Shown: positions 31,255 through 41,869, counted from the first letter of the stretch. The stretch is 64,000 nt of DNA from Strigamia acuminata (GCA_949358305.1 OX442316.1:12462001-12526000), one strand, 5' to 3'. Numbers and translations are program-made. Notes: a model not told the origin generated them from the sequence alone.

Positions 31255-33735
31255 ATTTAAATGTTTCCCTAAAAATTCGATTTTTCCTTCAAAAAACGAT
31301 TTTTTCCTCAATAATCGATTTTTCCCTCAAAAAACGATTTTTCTCTCAAAAATCGATTTTTCCCTCAATAATCGATTTTTCCCTCAAAAATCTATTTTTT
31401 CCTAAAAAAACGATTTTTTCCTCAAAAATCGATTTTTCCCTCAATAATCAATTTTTCCCTCAAAAATCGATTTTTCCCTCAAAAATCGATTTTTCCCTCA
31501 ATAATCGATTTTTTTCTCAAAAATCGATTTTTCCCTCAAAAAACGATTTTTCCCTTAAAAATCGATTTTTTCCTCAATAATCGATTTTTTCCTCAAAAAT
31601 CGATTTTTCCCTCAAAAATCGATTTTTCTCTCAAAAATCGATTTTTCTCTCAATAATCGATTTTTCCCTCAAAAATCTATTTTTCCCTAAAAAAACGATT
31701 TTTTCCTCAAAAATCGATTTTTCCCTCAATAATCAAATTATTCCTCAAAAATCGATTTTTCTCTCAAAAATCGATTTTCCCTCAATAATCGATTTTTTTC
31801 TCAAAAATCGATTTTTCCTTCAAAAATCGATTTTTCCCTCAAAAATCGATTTTTCCTTCAAAAAACGATTTTTCTCTTAAAAATCGATTTTTCCCTCAAT
31901 AATCGATTTTTCCCTCAATAATCAATTTTTCCCTCAAAAATCTATTTTTCCCTAAAAAAAAGATTTTTTCCTCAAAAATCGATTTTTCCCTCAATAATCA
32001 ATTTTTCCCTCAAAAATCGATTTTTCCCTCAAAAATCGATTTTTCCCTCAATAATCGATTTTTTTCTCAAAAATCGATTTTTTCCTCAAAAATCGATTTT
32101 TCCCTCAAAAATCGATTTTTCCTTCAAAAAACGATTTTTCCCTTAAAAATCGATTTTTTCCTCAATAATCGATTTTTTCCTCAAAAATCGATTTTTCCCT
32201 CAAAAATCGATTTTTCTCTCAAAAATCGATTTTTCTCTCAATAATCGATTTTTCCCTCAAAAATCTATTTTTCCCTAAAAAATCGATTTTTCCCTCAAAA
32301 ATCGATTTTTCCCTCAATAATCGATTTTTTTCTCAAAAATCGATTTTTTCCTCAAAAATCGATTTTTCCCTCAAAAATCGATTTTTCCTTCAAAAAACGA
32401 TTTTTCCCTTAAAAATCGATTTTTTCCTCAATAATCGATTTTTTCCTCAAAAATCGATTTTTCCCTCAAAAATCGATTTTTCTCTCAAAAATCGATTTTT
32501 CTCTCAATAATCGATTTTTCCCTCAAAAATCTATTTTTCCCTAAAAAAACGATTTTTTCCTCAAAAATCGATTTTTCCCTCAATAATCGATTTTTTTCTC
32601 AAAAATCGATTTTTTTCTCAAAAATCGATTTTTCCCTCAAAAATCGATTTTTCCTTCAAAAAACGATTTTTCCCTTAAAAATCGATTTTTTCCTCAATAA
32701 TCGATTTTTTCCTCAAAAATCGATTTTTCCCTCAAAAATCGATTTTTCTCTCAAAAATCGATTTTTCTCTCAATAATCGATTTTTCCCTCAAAAATCTAT
32801 TTTTCCCTAAAAAAACGATTTTTTCCTCAAAAATCGATTTTTCCCTCAATAATCAAATTATTCCTCAAAAATCGATTTTTCTCTCAAAAATCGATTTTCC
32901 CTCAATAATCGATTTTTTTCTCAAAAATCGATTTTTCCCTCAAGAATCGATTTTTCCCTCAAAAATCGATTTTTCCTTCAAAAAACGATTTTTCTCTTAA
33001 AAATCGATTTTTCCCTCAATAATCGATTTTTCCCTCAATAATCAATTTTTCCCTCAAAAATCTATTTTTCCCTAAAAAAAAGATTTTTTCCTCAAAAATC
33101 GATTTTTCCCTCAATAATCAATTTTTCCCTCAAAAATCGATTTTTCCCTCAAAAATCGATTTTTCCCTCAATAATCGATTTTTTTCTCAAAAATCGATTT
33201 TTTCCTCAAAAATCGATTTTTCCCTCAAAAATCGATTTTTCCTTCAAAAAACGATTTTTCCCTTAAAAATCGATTTTTTCCTCAATAATCGATTTTTTCC
33301 TCAAAAATCGATTTTTCCCTCAAAAATCGATTTTTCTCTCAAAAATCGATTTTTCTCTCAATAATCGATTTTTCCCTCAAAAATCTATTTTTCCCTAAAA
33401 AAACGATTTTTTCCTCAAAAATCGATTTTTGTCTCAATAATCAAATTATTCCTCAAAAATCGATTTTTCTCTCAAAAATCGATTTTCCCTCAATAATCGA
33501 TTTTTTTCTCAAAAATCGATTTTTCCCTCAAAAATCGATTTTTCCCTCAAAAATCGATTTTTCCTTCAAAAAACGATTTTTCTCTTAAAAATCGATTTTT
33601 CCCTCAATAATCGATTTTTTCCTCAAAAATCGATTTTTCCCTCAAAAATCAATTTTTCTCTCAAAATTAATTTTTTCTCTCAAAAATTGAATTTTTCCCT
33701 CAATTTTAATTTTTCTCCCTTAAAAATTGAATTTT
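31255..33735. repeat. 2.5-kb satellite array, 19-bp unit with ATCGAT palindrome
   Basis: Roughly 130 tandem units of AAAAATCGATTTTTCCCTC, with variants (AATAATCGA, AAAAAACGA, TCTCT for CCCTC). Each unit contains the perfect 14-bp palindrome AAAAATCGATTTTT. Marker variants recur at spacings of about 262-325 bases (TTCCCTAAAAAAACG) and about 1120 bases (AATCAAATTATTCC at 31729 and 32847; CTAAAAAAAAGATT at about 31950 and 33071). This shows higher-order repeat structure. The array decays toward its right edge. It lies between the NRAMP fragment and the aquaporin exon. Confidence 0.97.
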
Positions 33736-34392
33736 CTACATTAAAATTTGAATTATTGTATTTTCTTACTCCTTTGTATATGCTAGCATCCACTGTTTCG
33801 TTTTTCGTCTGTTATATTTATATATATATTTTAAAAAAAAACATACGTAATGGCCAGATTCCTTATACGATGGCTGGGCCAAATGAACAGGCAGGATTAA
33901 ATGCGGCGCCGGTGAACGAAAACTGTAAAACATCAAAGAGAAAATAAAATAAAGATAAAGATAAAATCGTAAGAAACTTACAGCGGCGACTTGCGTGACA
34001 ACCATCATAAATGCGATTATGACTTCTCTCGGCAACTTTGTTTCTGTGTACACGCTTTTAGGAATTGCGTACCCGGTTAGAATCACGGGAAAAGAACAGA
34101 GTGCTTCAATAAGGGTTCCAAACAGTGGGTTTAAACCACTCCTTAGCGTCGGCAAACCTAATGTCCCTTCTTCGGAGTCTTCTACGACGAATTTCAAAAA
34201 TCCTGCACCAGCAGCGGCGCCACATAATTGTAAAAAAATGAAGCCAATGCATTCTGTAATTGTAAATCTTCCGTCGAATCCGGAACATATAGTGAGAGCC
34301 GGATTTGGATTTACTTCACCTCCGACGAAAAATCCGTATAAAAAGTTAACCAACGTATTCATCGTTATTTTCCCAATAAAACCGAGGGCTTT

Positions 34393-34396
34393 GTTG
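34393..34396. repeat. target site duplication (left), GTTG
   Basis: GTTG directly precedes the 5' LTR and recurs at 38575-38578 directly after the 3' LTR. This is the expected footprint of integrase insertion. Confidence 0.85.
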
Positions 34397-35044
34397 TGTG
34401 GCAGTAATAAATGCCACAAGTTCAATTATTGGCCACTCCGGTCAGTTGGCACTTGTTCCAAGTTGCCAATTGGTCCACTCTATGATTGGACATTGAGATA
34501 ATCCGGACCAGCCTTAAAAAGTGGGCCACGAGAGCTCAATGACCCACTTCAAGTTGCAACCAGAGAGAACAGTCATGCAGATCTGAACTTTTGCCTTTGT
34601 TGGATCGTTTTTCTTCGACCACGCGGTCGAAAAGTTCCTTCGACAAACGATCCACCGTCCGATGTCACCGAGACGTTTTCCCGCGTATCCAGTTTCGTTG
34701 AGAGGACGTGTAACGCAATCATAGGAACGCGGAACGAATTCCTGACAACTTTAAGAACATTTTCGCAACGTTTGTGCAACGTTTGCAACGGGAACGATTC
34801 GAGGACCATGCCGATTGGAAATTGGCCGACAGGATTCGAGGAGAGAAAACTAGAGACCCAGACTGTAAGTCCATTCCAGTTCCACTTATGAATGCCATAT
34901 TGCCACATTAAGATTTAAGCAACCATTTTACCATTCCTTTATTATTGTAAATAAATTGTTATACTTTTTAAAACAATGGTATATCTTTTCTCGAGTCTCA
35001 CACATGCCTAGGACTATTCTAATGTCGGTGAAATCATCGCCACA
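34397..35044 (+). repeat. 5' LTR
   Basis: 648 bp, starting TGTGGCAG and ending ATCGCCACA, matched in length and apparently in sequence by the 3' LTR. It contains an AATAAA-bearing segment and a 7-bp stem-loop (TTCGACC at 34614, GGTCGAA at 34625). Confidence 0.95.
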
Positions 35045-35785
35045 ATGGTGCCGAGACCAGTCCACTTGTTGGATCTGACCTGTAATGTTTAGCTGATCCG
35101 TTTTTGTTTGTTTTTGGCCGATTTTTGGCCGATTTTTGATCGTTTTTGGCTGTTTTGGCCGATTTTTGATCGTATTTAAACGTTTTTGGCTAAATTTTAG
35201 CGTTTTTGACTGTTTTTGACCGTTTTTAAAATGTATTTGGTCATTGTTTAACCATTTTTGACGTTTTTAACGTTTTTGAATGAATTTGGCCATTGTTTGA
35301 TCGTTTTTTAACACATTCGGCCAGTGTTTAACCGTTTTTGACCATTTTCGCCATTTTTTTAATCCACGTTTATACTTTATGTTGGCCATGTTTTTTTATT
35401 TTTTTTGTTGAGTCATTGTTTAAGAGATCAGTACAGGAAATTTATATGGGTCAGTTGGCATAGAGACAAGAGATTAGTAATTTTGACCCCTGAGTTTAGC
35501 CTTTGAATACTTTGAATACTTGACCTTTGAGTTTTTTTTGGGGGAGAAAAATTTTTTTTGGATTATAAATTTTTGAATTGTGACTTTTGACTTTCTCCTT
35601 TTTATGAAATTAAGGAATATGATATTGAATTTGAAATTTTTGAATTTTAAATTTTTGTGAATTTTTTTGAAATTGAAGGTTTTGAATTTTGAATTTTTGA
35701 ATTTTGAATTTTTTTTGGAATTTGAATTTTTTTTTGGGAATTTGAATTTTTCTGGTTTTGAATTTTGATTGAGTCATCTCAAGTT
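35045..35785 (+). other. LTR element leader with low-complexity repeats
   Basis: After the candidate primer-binding site come degenerate repeats of GGCCGATTTTTGATCGTTTTT type (35100-35350) and a T/A/G run based on GAATTTTTGAATTTT (35560-35765). There is no coding signal. Such a long untranslated leader is common in non-autonomous elements. Confidence 0.7.
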
Positions 35786-36712
35786 ATGGCCGATCCACCA
35801 GCCGCCCCGGCCATCCCTGTTGTGGCTCTTATGGCCCTAGTCCCCAAGTTTACGGGGAACAGTAAGACGGGAGCAAGTGTGCAGAGTTTTATCTCTGAGT
35901 CAGCCAACATAGCCACCGCAAACAAGTGGTCCGAATCATTTACTTGCAGCGTTATGCGCTCAAAGATGGTGGATGAGGCGCGCACTTGGCTAAATACCTT
36001 CAGCTCCGCGTCTGGCTGTGCCGTGCTAGAAGAGTTTCAGACGTTGCTCCGCGGTCGTTTTGGCCAAGAGGAGACGGCTGAAGCCATGATGGAAAAATTC
36101 TATCGGGCTGAACAACGCAAAGGAGAGAACGTCAGCGCCTTTGCGGCCAGAGTTGCTGGTATGATGGAAGAGTCAAACAAGACCTTCCTGTTCACTGACG
36201 AGATGAAAGACCGAATGCTACTGTCAAAGTTCAAAGCCGGACTGAAAGGAATAATCGCTGAAGCAGTGTGCCAACACGGCACATTTAAAAGCTTCAAGAC
36301 CGCAGTGGAGTGGGCGTCGAACCAAGAAGTCGAAAGGGCGCACTTGGCAAAATTGGCAACCACAACGCTGGAGGATTTAGAGGTCTCTTCTGTGGGACAA
36401 CCCAAACCCAAACCCAAACAGAAATCAGACGTTGAACTTTTGAGCGAGAAATTGGATGCGCTGATAGCGAGCTTGAATAAGCAGACAAGTGCCCCTCAGT
36501 CTAGTGGTTCTTACCATGTGGGTGACACGTTCCAGAGTAAGAACACCACAAATTCAGACGACATAGTTTGTTATCGGTGTGGGCATTTAGGCCATTACGC
36601 TGGCTCTTGTCAGATACCACAGGCTGAGTGGTACTGCAATGCGTGCAAGCAAAGGGGGCACATCTTCAAACGATGTGAGAAGACCAGGTCAGCATCCAAT
36701 CTGAGACAATAA
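35786..36712 (+). CDS. retrotransposon Gag-like protein with two CCHC zinc knuckles
   Basis: 308 aa from the first ATG (MADPPAAPAIPV). The N-terminal two thirds are helical and resemble retrotransposon gag/capsid (KFTGNSKTGASVQSFI, then RFGQEETAEAMMEKFY). A Lys/Pro-rich linker leads to two C-x2-C-x4-H-x4-C knuckles near the C-terminus (CYRCGHLGHYAGSC and CNACKQRGHIFKRC). It would package element RNA into cytoplasmic particles. The frame is intact with no stop, unlike old copies. No pol frame overlaps or follows the stop. Confidence 0.9.
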   Translation: MADPPAAPAIPVVALMALVPKFTGNSKTGASVQSFISESANIATANKWSESFTCSVMRSKMVDEARTWLNTFSSASGCAVLEEFQTLLRGRFGQEETAEAMMEKFYRAEQRKGENVSAFAARVAGMMEESNKTFLFTDEMKDRMLLSKFKAGLKGIIAEAVCQHGTFKSFKTAVEWASNQEVERAHLAKLATTTLEDLEVSSVGQPKPKPKQKSDVELLSEKLDALIASLNKQTSAPQSSGSYHVGDTFQSKNTTNSDDIVCYRCGHLGHYAGSCQIPQAEWYCNACKQRGHIFKRCEKTRSASNLRQ

Positions 36713-36799
36713 GGAATTTAGGAAAACCAAAGAATATAAAGAATTTAAGGAAGCTAAAGAATATAAAGAACTTAGGGAAAATAAAGAAAATAAAGAAAT

Positions 36800-36935
36800 T
36801 ATGGAAAAACAGCCGGGAAAGCTGATAATGACAAAATAAAGAAACAGCCGGGAAAGCTGATAATGACAAAATAAAGAAACAGCCGGGAAAGCTGATAATG
36901 ATAAGGTGATCGACACAGCCGGGAAAGCTGATAAA
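36800..36935 (+). repeat. 35-bp tandem repeat in the LTR element
   Basis: ACAGCCGGGAAAGCTGATAA is repeated at 36809, 36844, 36879 and 36915, giving a 35-36 bp period. A looser A-rich repeat built on AAAGAATATAAAGAA precedes it (36710-36805). It is non-coding and lies just after gag. Confidence 0.85.
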
Positions 36936-37484
36936 GATTATGTGGTCACCGGCAACAGTGACGCTGTTTACTCTAATACAGCCGAAGTTGCCATAAAGTT
37001 AGAGTTTATGTATGAAACCAAGGATTTTTGCAACAACCCACAATTGTTGTGAATAAATTCTTTTGAATGGTTCAAAGAGGCCTAATGTAAGTCCAGACTC
37101 AGAATGGCAGGATAGGGAGGGAATCCCAATTGGAAAAGTGTAAAAAGTTGTTGTTCAAGCCCCTGTTCAGGCAATTTTTTTGTGTCAAGTTCAAGTTCTT
37201 TTTGTTTTGGTTTTTGTGTGTTTATTTGTCAAGTGATTGAGAATTTTTTTTTTGGTAACTGTCAAGTTTTTTTTGGGTATTCATTGGTCAAGAATTATTT
37301 TTGTTAAGTGTTTTGATTTCTTTTGAGTTCTGTTTAGTTTTATAAGAAGTTGGCTTGGAGTGATATGGCATTGGCAAAGTGTAGAAAAACTATTAATGGC
37401 AAAACATTACACAACGCAATGTAGAATGGAGAGAGAAAGAAGAAAAGGACGATCACAACCATTAAGTGCTTTATTCAAGTTATT

Positions 37485-37760
37485 CAAGTGTTTTTCATTT
37501 GTTTTTGTTTTAGTGTTTCTTTTCATGTGTTTTTGTTTTAGTGTTTCTTTTCATGTGTTTTTGAGTGTTTTTCATGTGCTTTTAAGTGATTTTCATGTGT
37601 TTTTAAGTGTTTTTCACGTGTTTTTAAGTGTTTTTCACGTGTTTTTAAGTGTTTTATTCAAGTGTTTTTCATGTTTTTAAGTGTATTTCGAGTGTTTTTA
37701 TGTGTTTTTCGTGTGTTTTAAAGTGTTTTTCGTGTGTTTTAAGTGTTTCTTAAGCACTTT
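37485..37760 (+). repeat. low-complexity GTGTTTTT tandem repeat in the LTR element
   Basis: Degenerate units of about 20 bases (AAGTGTTTTTCACGTGTTTTT type) lie in the 3' untranslated part of the element. The open frame through it is a by-product of the repeat. Confidence 0.8.
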
Positions 37761-37926
37761 GATTTCATTAGGTATTTTAGAAATTTTCTTTTTGAGTGTT
37801 TAATCTTTTGCTTTCATGTTGAAAGTATGAGTTACATGTGGCATTCAGGGATTGGTTTGGAATTATGGTCTTGGGTATTGTCAAGGTTGTTCGAGGACGA
37901 ACAACAGAACTAGGAGGGGAGGGATT

Positions 37927-38574
37927 TGTGGCAGTAATAAATGCCACAAGTTCAATTATTGGCCACTCCGGTCAGTTGGCACTTGTTCCAAGTTGCCAAT
38001 TGGTCCACTCTATGATTGGACATTGAGATAATCCGGACCAGCCTTAAAAAGTGGGCCACGAGAGCTCAATGACCCACTTCAAGTTGCAACCAGAGAGAAC
38101 AGTCATGCAGATCTGAACTTTTGCCTTTGTTGGATCGTTTTTCTTCGACCACGCGGTCGAAAAGTTCCTTCGACAAACGATCCACCGTCCGATGTCACCG
38201 AGACGTTTTCCCGCGTATCCAGTTTCGTTGAGAGGACGTGTAACGCAATCATAGGAACGCGGAACGAATTCCTGACAACTTTAAGAACATTTTCGCAACG
38301 TTTGTGCAACGTTTGCAACGGGAACGATTCGAGGACCATGCCGATTGGAAATTGGCCGACAGGATTCGAGGAGAGAAAACTAGAGACCCAGACTGTAAGT
38401 CCATTCCAGTTCCACTTATGAATGCCATATTGCCACATTAAGATTTAAGCAACCATTTTACCATTCCTTTATTATTGTAAATAAATTGTTATACTTTTTA
38501 AAACAATGGTATATCTTTTCTCGAGTCTCACACATGCCTAGGACTATTCTAATGTCGGTGAAATCATCGCCACA
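37927..38574 (+). repeat. 3' LTR
   Basis: 648 bp, the same length as the 5' LTR and, by reading the two side by side, apparently identical. It is preceded by the polypurine tract and followed by the second GTTG target copy. Confidence 0.95.
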
Positions 38575-38706
38575 GTTGTCAAAGTCGCGAATAAAAACGC
38601 AGATTCCGCATCCTAACAAAGTTTGTAAAAAACAACCGCCAAATTCGCGAAAATATGTTTTCGATGAACGCAAAAATGCGACGGCACGAGTGCTTCTGTT
38701 TGGCAT

Positions 38707-39455
38707 GATGCTGATAGACGAAGTGAGAGTTCATTCGAATAAAATGTTTAAATGGAATTTAAATTTAAATTCAAATACGGAAAAAAATTTAAATAATTTT
38801 TTTTTTAATTCTAGGTGTTCATGTAACGTTTGTTAACGTGTACTCCGAGAACCATTAAATGAAAATACTTTTGCAAATTGTTGTCGGTTTATTAGTTGTA
38901 ATGTAAGCCGGCATGGATTGACATCAGCAATAGTATAAGCCATAAACCGAACAACGACAACTATTTGTTTGTTTTAAAAACATAAATGATTATAAGAGTA
39001 AAATAAATAAATTTCAATCAAATGTGATTTTTTTTTATTGATAGGAAAGCTTAAAAAATCAAATTATTAAAAATTTATAATTTACAATAACTATGTGGGC
39101 AGTGATAAAAAAACCGAAAGTTGAAACACACACACAAACATTCAAGTAAAGTTAAATAATAAAAGCCTTTAAAAAATACAGGATTGGAATGTAAAAAAAA
39201 CTAAATCCATCCGGGATTTGAACACACAGACACAGACAGCAGCAGTAGTACTGATTTTTGACGTCAGCCGGCAGGTAACTAGAATATATACACACTTCCG
39301 CTTTCGTTGTGGGATACATGCTGGGATACATGCTTGGTTTGCTTGTCCGTTTAGCCCAAGTTTAGCTATCCTGTAGTAATCTAGACGTATTCGCCAAAAA
39401 ATCCTGCCATCAGTTGTTAGAAATGAATACAGATCGTACTTAATATGATTTTAAA
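38707..39455. other. aquaporin-RCC1L divergent intergenic region
   Basis: It should contain the promoters of both genes. It is AT-rich on the left and has a CpG-richer stretch at about 39230-39420 near the RCC1L start. No ORF or RNA gene is supported. Confidence 0.45.
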
Positions 39456-41794
39456 ATGGCATCAAGAAGTTTAAACGCCAGTTTTCGCGTTTTTAATAGC
39501 AAATATGCGTGTCCCATTTCAAACAACGTGACCCAAGGATTTCATCGTGCTACAGCTTATTTACATCCCATTCAGTCTCCCGAAGAACAACAAAATATTC
39601 CAGTTTTTAAGGTATGGTTAAAAAAAAATTGTCTCTTTTTTCGTGGTACTAATTGTGAATTTTATTTAACTTTTCAGTATGCATCCAAAGATTCACAGCG
39701 TTCCAAACGAATTTGCATGTGGGGATGCGCCACAACAGGAGCATTGGGCGAACCTAGATACCTCCGACCAATGCAGAAACGTAGCCGAGCACTTATGTCG
39801 CTACATAAACCCGGTCGCTTACGATTTGCTGAACTACACGATGTAACTGATGTTGCGTGCGGGTTTGGTTTCACCGTGTTTGCAGTTAAATCCAAAAACA
39901 AAGCCAAAGTATTTGGAACGGGACTAAATACAAGTTCCCAAATAGGGGTGCACGAAGTCAGGAAAGGTAAATTTGAAAACTGCATAAAAGTTAGTTTCCA
40001 ATCGTTAAAAGAGGAAAAATCTTCATATTTTTAGGTCGGCCACTTGAATTTATAATTTCGCCGTTACCGATCCCAATTCCTTTGTTAAACCCAACGGAAA
40101 CAAAAGTTCTTCAAGTGGCGTGTGGTAGAGCACACACATTAATCCTGACCGACAAAGAAGGAAGTGAGTAAATGCTTCCATTTATTAAAAAAGTAAGTAA
40201 TTTAAAAACAAAAATTAAATTGAAATTTATTGAATGTAAAACAAATACAAAAACGATGCATAGGTGGGCCCTCGACCCACCTAGTACAGCACGAAGTTGC
40301 TTGAAATGTGCAATTTATTTCCGCTGTGGCATCGTAAAACAATTCATTCGAAACTGTGTATATTCCATAATCTTTTTGTAGTCCTCTCGGGCAGTGACAA
40401 TTCAGAGAAACCATACCCAGTACAAAATAGTTTGACCTATTTTTTAAAAATGTTAATTTTTTGACGTTTCCCTAATCCCAAATTAACCTTAATCATTTAA
40501 ATCCTTAACTATTTACACCTGTTATTTTTTTAGTTTTCAGTCTTGGCAATAACTCGTATGGCCAATGTGGTCGACCCATCGTGCCGAAAGAAGAATATTG
40601 GGCCAATCCAACGATACATAAAGTTCGGGGTTTGGACGATGTTCGTATTAAACAGGTAAATATTGGAATAAATGGTTTAGATTTAAAAACGATGCATAGG
40701 TGGGCCCTCGACCCACCTAGTACAGCACGAAGTTGCTTGAAAATGTGCAATTTATTTCCGCTGTGGCATCGTAAAACAATTCATGCGAAACTGGGTATAT
40801 TCCACTAGCTTGTCGTAGTCTCTTTGGGACAATGACCGTCGAGAAATGCCATACCCAGTACAGATTTTAAATTACATTAAATTAAATTACATATTTAACG
40901 ATGAAAACTTTATTTTACAGATTGTTTGCGGCCAGGATCACACTATGTTTCTTACGGATTGCGGGGAATTGTACGCTTGTGGTTGGGGGGCTGATGGGCA
41001 AACTGGTCTTGGACATTATAAAAGTCAGTGGCTACCGAACCGAGTGAAAGGTGATATAGAAAATGAAAAAATTATTGATCTGTCAAGCAGCGGAGACTGC
41101 GTGTTAGCAATATCTGGTGGGTTTTCTTTTTTAAATAATAAATAAAATTAGTTTTGTGATTTTAATTTTTCATGGTTTCAGAAAAAGGTGATTTGTTTGG
41201 CTGGGGTAATTCAGAGTATAGACAGTTGGCACCTGCTACTGACGAACAACAGACTTGTCATGCTAGGCATTTTAAAATAAAGGAATTTGGAAAGATAACG
41301 CAGGCTGCAGCTGCTGCCACAATGTGTGCGTTTTTGAATGGTAATAATTGTGATTGGAGCGTTTTGTTGTTTATTTATCTGAAATTTGTTTGTAAATTAA
41401 GATCGCGGACATGTTTTTGTGTGGGGTTATGGAATTGTTGGTAAAGGCCCTGCTGTGGAATCTATTGGGTATCCAGAAATGCTCCCGGAACCACTGTTTG
41501 GACAGAATGTGTTTAATACCGATGTTGCTGTGACTAGTATAAAAGCTGGGTTGAATCATTTTGCAGCCATTACGAGTAATTTTTTAATTTTTTTTTTATA
41601 TTTTGAACGTTTAATATTTTTATTTTGTTTCAGATAAGGGCGATTTGTTCATGTGGGGGAAAAATACTCGATCGTGTTTAGGTCTTGGTCATCCGAAAGA
41701 TCAGTTTTTTCCTTTAAAGGTTTGTGTTCCTGGCGAAGTTCTCAGGTTGAGTTGTGGATTGGATCACACAGCTGCGTTTTGTAAAACATTTTAA
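39456..41794 (+). CDS. RCC1L: RCC1-like protein RCC1L (WBSCR16)
   Basis: Eight exons (39456-39611, 39678-39966, 40035-40163, 40534-40655, 40921-41116, 41182-41340, 41402-41575, 41634-41794) join in phase to 461 aa; human RCC1L is about 464. Repeated RCC1 blades give a seven-bladed propeller: CMWGCATTGALG, VFGTGLNTSSQIG, VACGRAHTLILT, SLGNNSYGQCGR, VCGQDHTMFLTDCGELYACGW-type, LFGWGNSEYRQL, HVFVWGYGIVGKGP and LFMWGKNTRSCLGLGHP. The basic N-terminus (MASRSLNASFRVFNSKYA) fits a mitochondrial targeting peptide. In mammals RCC1L acts in mitochondria in OPA1 exchange and ribosome assembly. AATAAA occurs at 41833. Introns 3 and 4 each carry an H/ACA snoRNA. Confidence 0.95.
40253..40427 (+). ncRNA. 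H/ACA box snoRNA, copy A, RCC1L intron 3
   Basis: It has the hairpin-hinge-hairpin-tail layout. The first hairpin is closed by ACGATGC (40253-40259) and GCATCGT (40329-40335) and contains an inner TAGGTGGG/CCCACCTA stem. The H box AAAACA (fits ANANNA) is at 40336-40341. The second hairpin is closed by ACTGTGTAT and ATACCCAGT with one mismatch. The ACA box at 40422-40424 is three bases before the inferred 3' end. The element is about 175 bases. It is a clear paralogue of the element in the next intron. Guide targets were not identified. Confidence 0.82.
40689..40865 (+). ncRNA. H/ACA box snoRNA, copy B, RCC1L intron 4
   Basis: Same layout as copy A. ACGATGC (40689-40695) pairs with GCATCGT (40766-40772), the inner TAGGTGGG/CCCACCTA stem is present, and the H box is AAAACA (40773-40778). 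The second hairpin is closed by a perfect 9-bp ACTGGGTAT/ATACCCAGT stem with an upper GTCGTAGTC/GACAATGAC stem, and the ACA box is at 40860-40862. The upper part of hairpin 2 differs from copy A, so the two may guide pseudouridylation at different sites or one may be a diverging duplicate. Confidence 0.85.
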
Positions 41795-41869
41795 AATTGT
41801 ATTATTATTATTTTTTTTTTACTTTAGAAACCAATAAAGATATAAATAATAAATACACTTATCGTAGTA

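Larger units (their letters stand above)
34397..38574 (+). mobile_element. gag-only LTR retrotransposon, 4178 bp
   Basis: Two 648-bp direct LTRs flank a candidate primer-binding site (TGGTGCCGAGACC from 35046, one base after the LTR), a low-complexity leader, a single gag-like ORF, a repeat-rich 3' region and a polypurine tract (AGGAGGGGAGGGA, 37911-37923) directly before the 3' LTR. LTR ends are TGTGGC…GCCACA. There is a 4-bp target duplication. No protease, reverse transcriptase, RNase H or integrase frame exists, so the element is non-autonomous and must borrow a polymerase. It lies antisense to the aquaporin gene it interrupts. The LTRs look identical throughout, which points to recent insertion. 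It is probably a Ty3/gypsy-like derivative, judged from zinc-knuckle gag and 4-bp duplication, but this is not proven. Confidence 0.93.
33869..38706 (-). pseudogene. aquaporin (MIP family) gene split by an LTR retroelement
   Basis: Minus strand. The first coding exon runs from ATG 38706 to 38575, is interrupted by the 4.18-kb element, and resumes at 34392 down to 33982, with one copy of the 4-bp target duplication. With the element ignored, 181 codons are open and contain a first membrane helix (FLQTLLGCGICVFI), then GFFVGGEVNPNPALT with the first NPA box, and three more helices. A second exon (33922-33869) reads TGAAFNPACSFGPAI, the second NPA box and pore helix. It then meets a GTATAA donor, or an in-frame TAA if unspliced. 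The sixth helix is not seen, so the 3' end may be lost to the satellite. The two NPA boxes identify a channel of the water/glycerol family. As it stands the gene cannot make a full product from a simple transcript. Confidence 0.85.

Noticed and set aside
31255-33735. Regularly spaced short repeats resembling a CRISPR array
   Set aside because: Units are contiguous with no unique spacers, in a eukaryotic genome without cas genes. It is a satellite.
34573-34908. 111-codon minus-strand ORF, repeated identically at 38103-38438
   Set aside because: It lies entirely inside the LTRs, antisense to the element, with no domain signature. The identity only reflects the duplicated LTR.
37360-37680. 106-codon Phe/Val-rich ORF
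   Set aside because: Generated by the GTGTTTTT tandem repeat in the LTR element.
39180-39290. tRNA-like T-arm (GTTCAAATCCCGG on the minus strand)
   Set aside because: The flanking T stem does not pair, and no matching D arm or acceptor stem was found.
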